Positions 8,347 to 16,322 of a stretch of 64,000 nucleotides of DNA are shown here, piece by piece. A model generated the notes under the pieces. The model saw only the letters and a list, made by a program, of their open reading frames with translations. It was not told the origin of the DNA and made no database searches. Location: contig MKVE01000024.1 in assembly GCA_001898785.1 (NCBI GenBank), positions 1 through 64,000 of the forward strand, written 5' to 3'. The position numbers and the translations under genes are program-made. The stretch's first letter is position 1. The number at the start of each line of letters is the position of its first letter. Origin of the DNA: Chryseobacterium sp. 36-9. Lineage in GTDB: Bacteria > Bacteroidota > Bacteroidia > Flavobacteriales > Weeksellaceae.

Positions 8347-8414
8347 TTTTGAGACTTAATAGATTATAGACGAATAGATTATAGATTATAATCTGATCTA
8401 GATTTATTTTACTA

Positions 8415-8563
8415 ATCAATTATCAATTATCAATTATCAATTATCAATTATCAATTATCAATTATCAATTATCAATTATCAATTATCAATTATCAATTAT
8501 CAATTATCAATTATCAATTATCAATTATCAATTATCAATTATCAATTATCAATTATCAATTAT
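8415..8563. repeat. Heptanucleotide tandem array, about 21 copies
   Basis: An essentially perfect tandem array of the 7-bp unit AATTATC running about 149 bp. Its right edge overlaps the stop codon of the FabH gene and its left edge is about 70 bp upstream of the FabI-like start. The unit length is not a multiple of three, but the tract is non-coding. Arrays like this change copy number by slippage and can alter promoter spacing. Confidence 0.95.
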
Positions 8564-9537
8564 ACCTTGTAAAGTGCAGTTCCCCAAGTCCAGCCTGAGC
8601 CAACGGCTGCGAAAAGTAATATATTTCCGGGTTGGATTTTTCCGCTTTTGTAAGTTTCGTCAAGGACAATTGGAATGGTTCCACCGGAAGTGTTGGCGTA
8701 TTTATCCATATTCGTCATCACTTTTTCGAATGGGATATTGGTTTTTCTCGCTGTTTCTTGTAAAATTCGGATACTCGGTTGATGCGGAATGACCCAATCG
8801 ACGCTGTCAGAAGTAAGTCGGTTGGCTTCCAGGATTTCGTTGATTGTTTCCGGTAAAACTCTGGTTGCTGTTTCGAAAACTTCTTTTCCATTCATTTGAA
8901 AATAGTGAAGTCTTTGTTTCAACGTTTCTTCCGAAGCCGGCATTTCTGAACCGCCAGCCGGAATGTTAAAATGGTATTTCCCTGTGCCGTCTGCATGCAG
9001 TTTGAAATCAAAAAAACCCTTATCTTCAGTCGTAGCAGATAGCAAAATAGCACCGGCACCGTCGCCAAAGAAAACTGAATCTTTTCTTTCCCAGTCGGTA
9101 ATCGTTGAAAAAGTATCAGCACCAATCACCAACACATTTTTATACATTCCTGTTTCGATGAATTGGCAACCAATAGCAATGCCGTAAAGTCCACCTGAAC
9201 AAACTGCCGAAATGTCAAAAGCAACGGCTTGTGGTGCTTCCATTTTTTCCTGTACAAAACATGCTGTTGAAGGTGCTTGTCTGTCCGGAGTTGAGGTTGC
9301 AACAATAATCAGGTCAATGTCTTTTGGAGTGACATCTGTGTTTTCCAAAGCTTTCAATCCGGCTTTGTATGCCAAATCGCTTGTCACTTCGCCTTGGGCA
9401 ATTCTGCGTTCCCGGATTCCAAGATTTTTAAAAATCCATTCGTCAGACGAACCTACTTTCTCGAAAAAATCATTCTTTAAAATTTTTGGCGGAACATACG
9501 AACCGGTTCCTTTGATATAAGCGCGGGTTTTCTGCAT
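8560..9537 (-). CDS. fabH: Beta-ketoacyl-ACP synthase III (FabH)
   Basis: A condensing enzyme of about 325 residues that starts fatty-acid synthesis by joining an acyl-CoA primer to malonyl-ACP. The Cys-His-Asn triad is visible: Cys113 in AVCSGGLYG, His in VIPHQPSIRI and Asn in KYANTSGGTIP; the GSGWTWG end is also typical. I chose Met at 9537 (MQKTRAYIKGTGSYVPP), which gives the family length. Upstream ATGs at 9546 and 9600 would add a hydrophobic, unconserved extension. Branched-chain primers would be expected in this phylum, but specificity is not readable. The stop codon lies in the heptanucleotide array. Confidence 0.92.
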   Translation of the reverse strand: MQKTRAYIKGTGSYVPPKILKNDFFEKVGSSDEWIFKNLGIRERRIAQGEVTSDLAYKAGLKALENTDVTPKDIDLIIVATSTPDRQAPSTACFVQEKMEAPQAVAFDISAVCSGGLYGIAIGCQFIETGMYKNVLVIGADTFSTITDWERKDSVFFGDGAGAILLSATTEDKGFFDFKLHADGTGKYHFNIPAGGSEMPASEETLKQRLHYFQMNGKEVFETATRVLPETINEILEANRLTSDSVDWVIPHQPSIRILQETARKTNIPFEKVMTNMDKYANTSGGTIPIVLDETYKSGKIQPGNILLFAAVGSGWTWGTALYKV

Positions 9538-9726
9538 AACATCCATTCTTTCATTGGTTAATTGAAAATATATTTGAATTTTTAATAAAAAAACAATCAA
9601 AGCTATAAACTTTATTTTATATATGATGTAATATTTTGATAATTTTTTAATTTTATGATTCCTGTTTGGAATTTTAAATTTTACTTCGGAAATTGCAGAA
9701 GATTTATTAAAGAACTAAAACTAATA

Positions 9727-10377
9727 ATGAGAGATACTTACGTTCACAAAGGCAAAAGGAAACAATTAATCGATTATCTGCATCAGAAAATCGGGATTAC
9801 GGATTCTTTTGTTCTTGCTGCGATGAACGAAGTACCGAGACATCTTTTCATAGAAAGTGTTTTTGAGGATTTTGCGTACGAAGACCGCGCCTTCCCGATT
9901 GCTGCGAAACAAACGATTTCTCATCCTTCAACTGTTGCCGAACAAACCGAATTATTGGAAGTGAATGAAGGTGAAAAAGTATTGGAAATTGGTACAGGCT
10001 GTGGTTATCAGACAGCGGTTTTGATTCAAATGAAGGCTTTGGTTTACACGATTGAGCGTCAAAAGGATTTGTACAATTTTTCTACTAAGATTCTTAGAGA
10101 ATTGAATCTAAGGCCAAAGTTCCAGAGTTTTGGAGATGGATTTGAGGGTTTGCCGACATTTGCACCTTTTGATAAAGTATTGGTAACGTGTGGTGCAGAA
10201 ATTCTTCCAACGGAGTTATTAAAACAACTAAAAGTCGGAGGGAAAATGGTGATTCCATTAGGGAAAACGGACGAACAGATTCTTTACAGATTTACTAAAA
10301 TTTCGGAGACTCAATTTGAAAAAGAAGAATTCGGGGTTTATAAATTTGTTCCGATGCTTCAAAATAAATCACACTAA
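9727..10377 (+). CDS. pcm: Protein-L-isoaspartate O-methyltransferase
   Basis: A 216-residue SAM-dependent repair enzyme that methylates L-isoaspartyl residues in damaged proteins. Motifs: the conserved block VPRHLFIESVFEDFAYEDRA, substrate loop ISHPSTVAEQTELL, SAM motif I VLEIGTGCGYQTAVL, then FGDGFEGLPTFAPFDKVLVTCGA and GGKMVIPLG. The ATG at 9727 (MRDTYVHKGKRKQLI) fits the family length; an upstream in-frame ATG at 9655 would add 24 unconserved residues. It overlaps the next gene by one base (TAATG), suggesting translational coupling. Confidence 0.92.
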   Translation: MRDTYVHKGKRKQLIDYLHQKIGITDSFVLAAMNEVPRHLFIESVFEDFAYEDRAFPIAAKQTISHPSTVAEQTELLEVNEGEKVLEIGTGCGYQTAVLIQMKALVYTIERQKDLYNFSTKILRELNLRPKFQSFGDGFEGLPTFAPFDKVLVTCGAEILPTELLKQLKVGGKMVIPLGKTDEQILYRFTKISETQFEKEEFGVYKFVPMLQNKSH

Positions 10378-10823
10378 TGAAAGTTTATGCAAGCAAAAGA
10401 GATTGGATTTATGGTTCTTTATTTTTAGGAATCAGCCTGCTTGTTGTTTGGATTGTAATTACATCTTATTTTGATACGCCGTTTTCAGCATGGCTGGTGA
10501 TGTTATTTTTTTTATTACTCATCAATTCGGTTTTATTAATTAGTTTTTTCTTTATTAAAATCAGGATTGACGGTGAAGAATTAGTTGTGAATGTCGTCTT
10601 CGATATTTTCAGAGTCAGTATATTTAAAATTACAAAAATCCGAATCGGGGAAACAATGTGGAGCGGCTTCAACAAATGTGGAACTTCTGTAGGCGGTTTG
10701 ATTATCTTTTCAAAATATAAAAATGACCTTTACATTACGCCGGAAAATCAGGATGAATTTCTAAGGGAATTATTGGAAATCAATCGTCATATTGTGATAG
10801 AGGATTTAAAAAAAAATAATTAG
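10377..10823 (+). CDS. Small membrane protein with PH-like domain
   Basis: A 148-residue protein with two N-terminal hydrophobic spans (about residues 12-30 and 37-60) and a soluble beta-rich domain. The domain contains FNKCGTSVGGLIIFSKYKND and LYITPENQDEFLREL, which resembles bacterial PH-like domains of the DUF1200 kind attached to two-helix membrane anchors. It starts within the pcm stop codon (TAATG), so the two are probably co-transcribed. There is no known role; the link with protein repair is positional only. Confidence 0.65.
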   Translation: MKVYASKRDWIYGSLFLGISLLVVWIVITSYFDTPFSAWLVMLFFLLLINSVLLISFFFIKIRIDGEELVVNVVFDIFRVSIFKITKIRIGETMWSGFNKCGTSVGGLIIFSKYKNDLYITPENQDEFLRELLEINRHIVIEDLKKNN

Positions 10824-10843
10824 TTCTATTAATAAATACTTTT

Positions 10844-10917
10844 AAACACAAAGGCTCAAAGTTTTCACAAGGTTCACTATGGTTGTATTCTTGTGAATGA
10901 TTGGTGACTTTGTGTTT
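10844..10917. repeat. Intergenic nested inverted repeat
   Basis: Outer arms AAACACAAAG (10844-10853) / CTTTGTGTTT (10908-10917) and inner arms TTCACAAG (10864-10871) / CTTGTGAA (10890-10897). This gives one long interrupted hairpin between the PH-like gene and mazG. It resembles short dispersed hairpin repeats of flavobacterial intergenic regions; it may also act as a transcript 3' structure. Confidence 0.6.
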
Positions 10918-10932
10918 TAATTCAAAATAATT

Positions 10933-11703
10933 ATGAATACAAGACAGGAAAAAATGGAAGCTTTCGGAAGGCTTCTCGATATAATGGATGACTTGCGGGA
11001 AAAATGTCCTTGGGATCAGAAACAAACATTTGAAACGTTGCGCCATCTGACTCTAGAAGAGACCTACGAACTGTCTGATGCGCTTCTGAATGAGGATTTG
11101 CAGGAAATCAAAAAGGAGTTGGGCGATGTGTTGCTGCATTTGGTTTTTTATGCGAAAATCGGTTCTGAAAAGGAGAGTTTCGATATCGCTGATGTGATTA
11201 ATTCTCTAAATGAAAAATTGATTTTCCGTCATCCACATATTTACGGTGATACAGTTGCAGACGATGAAGAAACAGTAAAACAAAACTGGGAAAAACTGAA
11301 GTTGAAAGAGGGGAATAAGTCAATTTTATCAGGTGTTCCGAAAGGTTTGCCACCGATTATCAAAGCTTACAGAATCCAGGATAAAGTAAAAGGCATTGGC
11401 TTCGAATTTGATTCTGCTGACGATGCCTGGGCAAAAGTGCGGGAGGAATTGCAGGAATTTCATCAGGAAACCGATAAAGATAGAAAAGAAATGGAGTTGG
11501 GCGATGTGTTTTTCTCGTTGATCAATTACGCAAGAATCTCCGGACTGAATGCTGATACGGCTCTAGAAAAAACCAATGCCAAATTCATTTCGAGATTTCA
11601 GAAAATGGAGGAGTTGGCTGTGTCCAAAAATCTTAACCTAGCTGAACTTAATCTAGTAGAAATGGATGAGCTTTGGGAAGAGGCTAAGGTTTCTGAAAAA
11701 TAA
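10933..11703 (+). CDS. mazG: Nucleoside triphosphate pyrophosphohydrolase MazG
   Basis: A 256-residue all-alpha NTP pyrophosphatase that hydrolyses (d)NTPs to NMP and PPi, cleaning the nucleotide pool; in some bacteria it also affects ppGpp signalling. It has two tandem MazG domains. The first carries CPWDQKQTFETLRHLTLEETYELSDAL and KKELGDVLLHLVFYAKI (Mg-binding EExxE...ExxD). The second carries AWAKVREELQEFHQE and MELGDVFFSLINYAR. The linker PKGLPPIIKAYRIQDKVKGIGFEF is diagnostic. The length matches the E. coli protein. Confidence 0.95.
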   Translation: MNTRQEKMEAFGRLLDIMDDLREKCPWDQKQTFETLRHLTLEETYELSDALLNEDLQEIKKELGDVLLHLVFYAKIGSEKESFDIADVINSLNEKLIFRHPHIYGDTVADDEETVKQNWEKLKLKEGNKSILSGVPKGLPPIIKAYRIQDKVKGIGFEFDSADDAWAKVREELQEFHQETDKDRKEMELGDVFFSLINYARISGLNADTALEKTNAKFISRFQKMEELAVSKNLNLAELNLVEMDELWEEAKVSEK

Positions 11704-11729
11704 ATCTTATCTGTTGAAATTTATAATGT

Positions 11730-11795
11730 CGCAGATTTGGCAAATTGACCAGATTTTTTATCTATATTAAATCTGCGAAATCAGCTTAATCTGCG
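11730..11795. repeat. Intergenic hairpin repeat (AATCTGCG family), copy 1
   Basis: CGCAGATTT (11730-11738) is inverted relative to AAATCTGCG (11769-11777) and to a second AATCTGCG (11788-11795). A related arrangement with AATCTGTGAG occurs at 21179-21239. It lies between the convergent ends of mazG and the cupin pseudogene. Confidence 0.6.
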
Positions 11796-11810
11796 AGATT
11801 TTTTAATCGA

Positions 11811-12280
11811 TTATTCCGCGTCAATCAAAACTGCTAACTGAACACAATTTTCTGTAGAACGATTACTCCAAGCGTGATTGGTCCCGGTTTGTATAATAAT
11901 GTCTCCAGCCTGTAAAAGTGTTTCGTCTGTATCGGTAATCAGATAAATTTCACCGGACAGAATAATGATATAATCCAGACTTTTGGTTTGATGCATCAGC
12001 GGGTGAGGTTGTCCAGCAGTTGCCTCGATTCCTAACTTGGCGGAATCTGAACATAACGAAAATAAGTTCCGTTTTTGATAACCGTCGGAATGGCTGAATT
12101 TTCTACCGGTTTTTCCTGTTCAAAACTGGCTGGCATTTTACTGGTCTGCCAAACATCGGAGATGATTAATCCTTGAAAATGCTTGGAAACATTGGTTACT
12201 ATTTCGTCTTTCTCTATGTAAGGTTTTCCGTCTTTGGTCCCGGTTATGATTCGTCTTGGGATTGCTTTGATTTTGCTCAT
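11811..12280 (-). pseudogene. Cupin-domain protein, single-base frameshift
   Basis: Two adjoining frames make one cupin protein. The 5' part (12032-12280, start MSKIKAIPRRIITG) runs through GTYFRYVQIPP and stops at once. The 3' frame continues as KLGIEATAGQPHPLMHQTKSLDYIIILSGEIYLITD and LLQAGDIIIQTGTNHAWSNRS to the end at 11811, giving a complete cupin core with the usual His and Gly residues. Restoring one base near 12031-12035 gives QIPPKLGIEA and a protein of about 156 residues, so a 1-nt deletion is the simplest explanation. The start abuts the stop of the quinone-reductase-like gene, indicating an operon. It could instead be a sequencing error or programmed frameshift; no slippery heptamer is obvious. 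Confidence 0.75.
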
Positions 12281-13282
12281 TTATTCTTGGTTCAGCATTA
12301 TTAATTTTTTGCCCTGCGTTTGATTGTTTTTCAGTGTTTGCTGAGCTTCTTCCGCTGTTTTTGCAGAAAGTCCACCAACGATTTTTAGGGGTAATGGTTG
12401 AAGAATCTTACCGTCGATGAGTTCTCTAATTTGATTAAGTGAGTTTCTGAAATAATCATATTGCTTCTCCCTTGCATAAATGAAATTTGAAATGTTAAGA
12501 ATCGTTGCGCCAATTCCGAAGAGTAAATCATTGGCTTTTGGTGTGATGAAATGTGTAACGTTGACATAGATTCCGTTTGCTTTCAGAACTTCGGATGAGA
12601 CTTCTGAAAATTGCATTCCAACTGCATCAATCACGATGTCGAATTTTTGATTGTGATTGATTTCTAAAATACTCTCAGCTAAATTCTCTTGCTTATAATT
12701 AATGATTTGATTTGCATTAATTCCAATCTCTATCAATTGCTGAATACTTTCTTTGTTTCCGGCAGTGACAATTATTTTTTTATTGAATTTGCCTAATAAG
12801 ATTCTAAGAATAAAATTTCCAACTCCGCCGGAAGCACCAGTTATCAAAATATTTTCTATTTGATTCCAATCAACTCGATTAAAAATCTGAAAAGCCGTAA
12901 TTCCGATTGATGGTAAACCTGCGGCTTGTTCGAAGTTGGTTACATTTGGTTTTTTAGCAACAATTGCTTCGGGCAAAATGATTTGTTCAGCATATGTGCC
13001 ATTGCTGCCCATACTTCCGCAAACGAAGAATACTTCGTCTCCGGGTTTGAATTCAGTTACGTCTTCTCCTGTTTCGATAACAATTCCTGAGCCCTCTCTT
13101 CCTAAGATTGGGGAAAAAAGATATTGTCGCTCGTGTTCATTTTCACGCATTTGATAATCGATGGGATTAAGTCCCGAAGCAATGATTTTGACTTTTACTT
13201 CATTAGGGAGAATTGGTCTTAATTCAATCGATTTATCTTTGAGTACATTATTTTCATTAAGGATAATCGCTTTCATCTTCAT
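12281..13282 (-). CDS. Zinc-free MDR oxidoreductase (quinone reductase-like)
   Basis: A 333-residue medium-chain dehydrogenase/reductase resembling NADPH:quinone oxidoreductase and zinc-independent enoyl reductases. The N-terminal GroES-like part contains IASGLNPIDYQMR and LGREGSGIVIETGEDVTEFKPGDEVFF. The Rossmann part has ILITGASGGVGNFILRILL. The structural and catalytic zinc cysteines of alcohol dehydrogenases are absent, as expected for quinone reductases. A -7 box TAGTTTTG reads towards it at 13293-13300, leaving a very short leader; the second Met (13276) is another possible start. It is divergent from an HxlR regulator and upstream of the cupin pseudogene, which suggests an electrophile or quinone stress unit. 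Confidence 0.85.
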   Translation of the reverse strand: MKMKAIILNENNVLKDKSIELRPILPNEVKVKIIASGLNPIDYQMRENEHERQYLFSPILGREGSGIVIETGEDVTEFKPGDEVFFVCGSMGSNGTYAEQIILPEAIVAKKPNVTNFEQAAGLPSIGITAFQIFNRVDWNQIENILITGASGGVGNFILRILLGKFNKKIIVTAGNKESIQQLIEIGINANQIINYKQENLAESILEINHNQKFDIVIDAVGMQFSEVSSEVLKANGIYVNVTHFITPKANDLLFGIGATILNISNFIYAREKQYDYFRNSLNQIRELIDGKILQPLPLKIVGGLSAKTAEEAQQTLKNNQTQGKKLIMLNQE

Positions 13283-13320
13283 TTAATTTCTACAAAACTA
13301 TGAGGAAAATACTTTAAATT

Positions 13321-13346
13321 TGTTACTAGTTAACAATAGGTAACTA
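13321..13346. promoter_or_regulatory. Candidate HxlR operator
   Basis: Inverted repeat TAGTTA (13327-13332), ACAATAGG, TAACTA (13341-13346), embedded in GTTACTAGTTAAC-rich sequence between the divergent MDR and HxlR genes. HxlR proteins typically bind such TA-rich dyads. It lies about 20 bp upstream of the -7 box of the MDR gene and next to a -7-like TTACTTTG (13348-13355) of the HxlR gene. Binding is inferred. Confidence 0.45.
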
Positions 13347-13366
13347 CTTACTTTGATGAAGCCGGA

Positions 13367-13735
13367 ATGAAAATAATAGAGAACAATATTGAAAGAGAAA
13401 CAACTTGTGCAGAAGAACTTCGGGCGATGCGAGATTCCTTGGAAATTCTTGGAGGAAAATGGAAACTGATGATTTTAAGATATCTTAATAACCGACAATG
13501 TCAGGATATTCATTTCAAAAAAATGGAACGGGAAATCGACGGAATCTCTGCAAAAATGCTGAGCAAACAACTTAAAGAGCTGGAAACTAATCTTCTCATT
13601 ACAAGAACCGTAAAAGATGAAAATCAGCTAATGGTTTTCTATGCAATTACTGATTATGGAAAAAGCGTAACGCCACTTACGGAAAATCTTGTGGAATGGG
13701 GGCTCAAACACAGAAAAAAAATCATCGAAGGCTGA
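13367..13735 (+). CDS. HxlR-family winged-helix regulator
   Basis: A 122-residue HxlR/MarR-like regulator. The family signature LEILGGKWKLMILRYL begins around residue 28, followed by MEREIDGISAKMLSKQLKELETNLLI (recognition helix and turn) and YAITDYGKSVTPLTENLVEWG (wing and dimer helix). It has a Cys before the HTH (TTCAEELRAM, residue 14) and another at about residue 45 (NRQCQDIHF). In YodB-type HxlR repressors the N-terminal Cys senses quinones and electrophiles, so redox sensing is plausible. The divergent quinone-reductase-like gene is the expected target. Confidence 0.88.
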   Translation: MKIIENNIERETTCAEELRAMRDSLEILGGKWKLMILRYLNNRQCQDIHFKKMEREIDGISAKMLSKQLKELETNLLITRTVKDENQLMVFYAITDYGKSVTPLTENLVEWGLKHRKKIIEG

Positions 13736-13819
13736 TTGGTTTTAGAAGTTAAAAATAAATTCTATCATTGTATTTAATTTGTATATTTGATTTAATTAAA
13801 TTTTAAAACACATCAAACT

Positions 13820-14416
13820 ATGAAAGGTAAAGGTTGTATTGTATTAATCGTCATAGTAGCGCTAATCGCTATTGTAGGTTTTTGGGCAGTCGGTGTCAGA
13901 AACGGATTTGTAGGTCAGGAACAAAACGTGAATGCCAAATGGTCCAACGTGGAAACGGTTTATCAGAAAAGAGCTAACCTGATTCCCAACCTGGAAAGAA
14001 CCGTTAAATCTTATGCAAAATTTGAACAGGAAACTTTGACAAATGTTGTTGAGGCAAGGTCAAAAGCGACTTCTATAAACATAGATCCGACTAATATGAC
14101 GGAAGCAGATATGGCAAAATTCCAAGCTGCACAAGGCGAGTTGAGCGGTGCGCTTAGCAGATTGATGGCTGTTGTAGAAAGCTATCCAAACTTGAAAGCA
14201 GATCAGCAGTACATCAACTTCCAAAGAGAATATACAGCGATAGAAAACAGCATCCGTTCAGAAACTGTTTACTATAATGATGCTGCGAAGGAATACAACA
14301 CCAATATAAAAACGTTTCCAAATAACGTGATTGCCAACTTCTCCAACTTCAAAGAAAAACCATATTTTAAAGCTGAAGCCGGCGCAGAAAAAGCACCAAG
14401 TGTATTTTCAGAATAA
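13820..14416 (+). CDS. lemA: LemA-family membrane protein
   Basis: A 198-residue protein with one N-terminal membrane span (CIVLIVIVALIAIVGFWAV) and a helical extracytoplasmic domain. Typical LemA motifs are visible: EQNVNAKWSNVETVYQKRANLIPNLERTVKSYA near residues 34-66, then the long helical region and the NFSNFKEKPYFKAE end. Function is poorly understood; LemA proteins form helical-bundle envelope proteins often encoded with TPM-domain proteins, as here. The stop overlaps the start of the next gene by one base. A TATATTTG -7 box lies at 13782-13789. Confidence 0.92.
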   Translation: MKGKGCIVLIVIVALIAIVGFWAVGVRNGFVGQEQNVNAKWSNVETVYQKRANLIPNLERTVKSYAKFEQETLTNVVEARSKATSINIDPTNMTEADMAKFQAAQGELSGALSRLMAVVESYPNLKADQQYINFQREYTAIENSIRSETVYYNDAAKEYNTNIKTFPNNVIANFSNFKEKPYFKAEAGAEKAPSVFSE

Positions 14417-14844
14417 TGAATCATTTTCTTACAGATACAGAGATGGCTTCCCTTGTGGAGGCCATCAAAATAGCTGAAGACCACTCTTCGGGTGAGATTC
14501 GTGTGCATATCGATTCTACGGCTGAAGATGATTTTGCCAAAAAAGCGTTTGCAATTTTCCGTTCGTTGGAGATGCATTTGACCAAGGAAAGAAACGGCGT
14601 TTTGTTTTATGTTAATTTTGAACAGCATTATCTCACAATTATTGGAGACGAAGGTATTCACAAAAAGGTAAAACAACAGTTTTGGGATCAATTGCATGAC
14701 GAAATAACTTCTGAATTTGCAAAAGAAAATTATTATAAAGGTCTGAAAGATGCGATTCTGAAAACAGGACTTGAACTGAAAAAATATTTCCCGATTTCGG
14801 GGGAAAATATCAATGAATTACCGAATGATATCAGCTTCTCTTAA
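14416..14844 (+). CDS. TPM-domain protein, short soluble form
   Basis: A 142-residue protein made almost wholly of one TPM domain (TLP18.3/Psb32/MOLO-1). Motifs: AIKIAEDHSSGEIRVHIDS, ERNGVLFYVNFEQHYLTIIGDEGIHKKV and FAKENYYKGLKDAILKTG. It has no signal peptide or membrane anchor. TPM domains are linked with phosphatase-like or photosystem-repair roles in plants, but the bacterial function is unsettled. It lies in the middle of a LemA-TPM-TPM cluster with overlapping genes, so the three products probably act together at the envelope. Confidence 0.88.
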   Translation: MNHFLTDTEMASLVEAIKIAEDHSSGEIRVHIDSTAEDDFAKKAFAIFRSLEMHLTKERNGVLFYVNFEQHYLTIIGDEGIHKKVKQQFWDQLHDEITSEFAKENYYKGLKDAILKTGLELKKYFPISGENINELPNDISFS

Positions 14845-15625
14845 ACGATATATTTTTGCATTATTCCTGATTTTTGGAGTATTTTCCAAGGCTCAGCTGG
14901 TGCCGGAAAAACCAAAGGTTCTGTATCCGGTTTATGATAAAGCCGGATTGTTGTCGGAATCTGAAAAGGATGCGCTGAACCAAAAACTCATCAAATTCTC
15001 CGATTCTACTTCCACAGAAATCGAGGTTATTATTCTTCCGACAACCAGTGGCGAAGATGTGAATTATCTCGCAACAATGTATGGTGAAAAATGGGGAATC
15101 GGACAAAAAGGCGTTGATAATGGTGTGGTTTTTCTGATTGCGACAGAAGACAGAACTATGTCGATCCAGCAAGGTCGAGCTGTTGAACAATATTTGACGG
15201 CATCGGTAGCAGGACAGATTCTGGATTACCTCGTAACACCTGCTTTCAAAAAAGGAGAGTTCTATAACGGGATTGACCGTGGAACTTCTGCAATTATGGA
15301 AGCGGTTCAGGGGAAGTTCAAACCTATTGTCAAGAAACATCAGAATGAAAACGGAATCAGTCTTGGTTCAATTATCATTATTATTGTGGTGATAATTATT
15401 TTATTCAGTATTATTAATGGCAATAACGGAAAAGGAGGAAACTATGATGACGATGATGTGATCTTGTCAAGACGCGGAAGCCGAAGATACCGAGGTGGAT
15501 TTTTTCCGTTTCCGGGCAGCTTTGGCGGTGGCGGATTTGGAGGCGGGAGTAGTGGCGGCGGTGGATTTGGAGGCTTCGGCGGGGGTGGAAGTTTTGGCGG
15601 TGGCGGTGCTTCTGGCGGATGGTAA
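14813..15625 (+). CDS. TPM-domain protein with membrane anchor and Gly-rich tail
   Basis: About 270 residues: a signal peptide ending FGVFSKAQ (a second Met, MISASLKRY at 14825, may be the true start), a TPM domain (PVYDKAGLLSESEKDALNQKL ... EIEVIILPTT ... KGVDNGVVFLIATEDRTMSIQ), a single membrane span of mostly Ile/Val at about residue 185, then a basic linker and a C-terminal stretch of nearly pure Gly/Ser/Phe ending ASGGW. This layout is common in bacterial TPM proteins (YgcG-like). It overlaps the preceding gene by 32 bp in another frame, and an intrinsic terminator follows. Confidence 0.9.
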   Translation: MNYRMISASLKRYIFALFLIFGVFSKAQLVPEKPKVLYPVYDKAGLLSESEKDALNQKLIKFSDSTSTEIEVIILPTTSGEDVNYLATMYGEKWGIGQKGVDNGVVFLIATEDRTMSIQQGRAVEQYLTASVAGQILDYLVTPAFKKGEFYNGIDRGTSAIMEAVQGKFKPIVKKHQNENGISLGSIIIIIVVIIILFSIINGNNGKGGNYDDDDVILSRRGSRRYRGGFFPFPGSFGGGGFGGGSSGGGGFGGFGGGGSFGGGGASGGW

Positions 15626-15648
15626 TTGAGAAATTAATATATATAATA

Positions 15649-15675
15649 AAACCCGGATCTTTTTCGGGTTTTTTC
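15649..15675 (+). terminator. Terminator of the lemA-TPM operon
   Basis: Stem AAACCCG (15649-15655) / CGGGTTT (15665-15671) followed by a T-run. Confidence 0.85.
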
Positions 15676-15797
15676 TTTGTTTTGATTCTATTTCTAATAA
15701 AAAATAATTTGGGCAGTTAATTATTCTCCATTTCGTAATGGACTAGATCTTGATATAAAACCAAAAAATCACTATATTTACGAAAATCGAGATTTCT

Positions 15798-16322
15798 TTG
15801 AAAAAAACATTGGTTCTATTTGCGCATCCTTACTTCGAACATTCTACCACTAATGTTAGATTGTTAGAGTGTTATGAAGGTATGGATAATGTGACGTTCA
15901 GAGATTTGTACGAAGATTATCCCGATTTTCACATTCAGCCTTTCCGGGAGCGCAAACGGATTGTTGATTATGAAAGGATCATTTTTCATTTTCCTATCAT
16001 CTGGTTTGGTTTGCCGCCATTATTAAAACTTTGGATAGATGAGGTTTTTGATATGCGCTGGATTTCCGAGAATGAAACCAATATACTTGCCGGAAAAGAT
16101 GCGATCATTATTACAAGTGTTGGCGGAAGAGAAAATAATTATACGCAAGAAGGAAAATATGGAACGGAAGTGGAAGAGCTGCTTTCCGGGCTCAAAGTAT
16201 CCTTACTTGTCAATAATATCGATCTCAAAAAAATACAGATCATTTATAACGCTGATAATCTTGACGACACGGAACTGGATCTGTTATGTGAAGAATTATC
16301 CGAAATACTAAAAATAGAATAG
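15798..16322 (+). CDS. kefF: KefF-like NAD(P)H flavin oxidoreductase
   Basis: A 174-residue flavodoxin-like FMN protein of the NAD(P)H dehydrogenase (quinone) family. It starts KKTLVLFAHPYFEHSTTNVRLL (FMN phosphate site), followed by DLYEDYPDF, then IIFHFPIIWFGLPPLLKLWIDEVFDMRW and ITSVGGRENNYTQEGKYG. In E. coli, KefF is both a quinone reductase and the activating partner of the KefC potassium efflux channel. Here the stop codon is immediately followed by the ATG of a KefC-like transporter, so the same partnership is likely. Confidence 0.85.
   Translation: MKKTLVLFAHPYFEHSTTNVRLLECYEGMDNVTFRDLYEDYPDFHIQPFRERKRIVDYERIIFHFPIIWFGLPPLLKLWIDEVFDMRWISENETNILAGKDAIIITSVGGRENNYTQEGKYGTEVEELLSGLKVSLLVNNIDLKKIQIIYNADNLDDTELDLLCEELSEILKIE

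Noticed and set aside
8415-8563. CRISPR-like array
   Set aside because: The unit is only 7 bp with no unique spacers; it is a simple tandem repeat and no cas gene is nearby.
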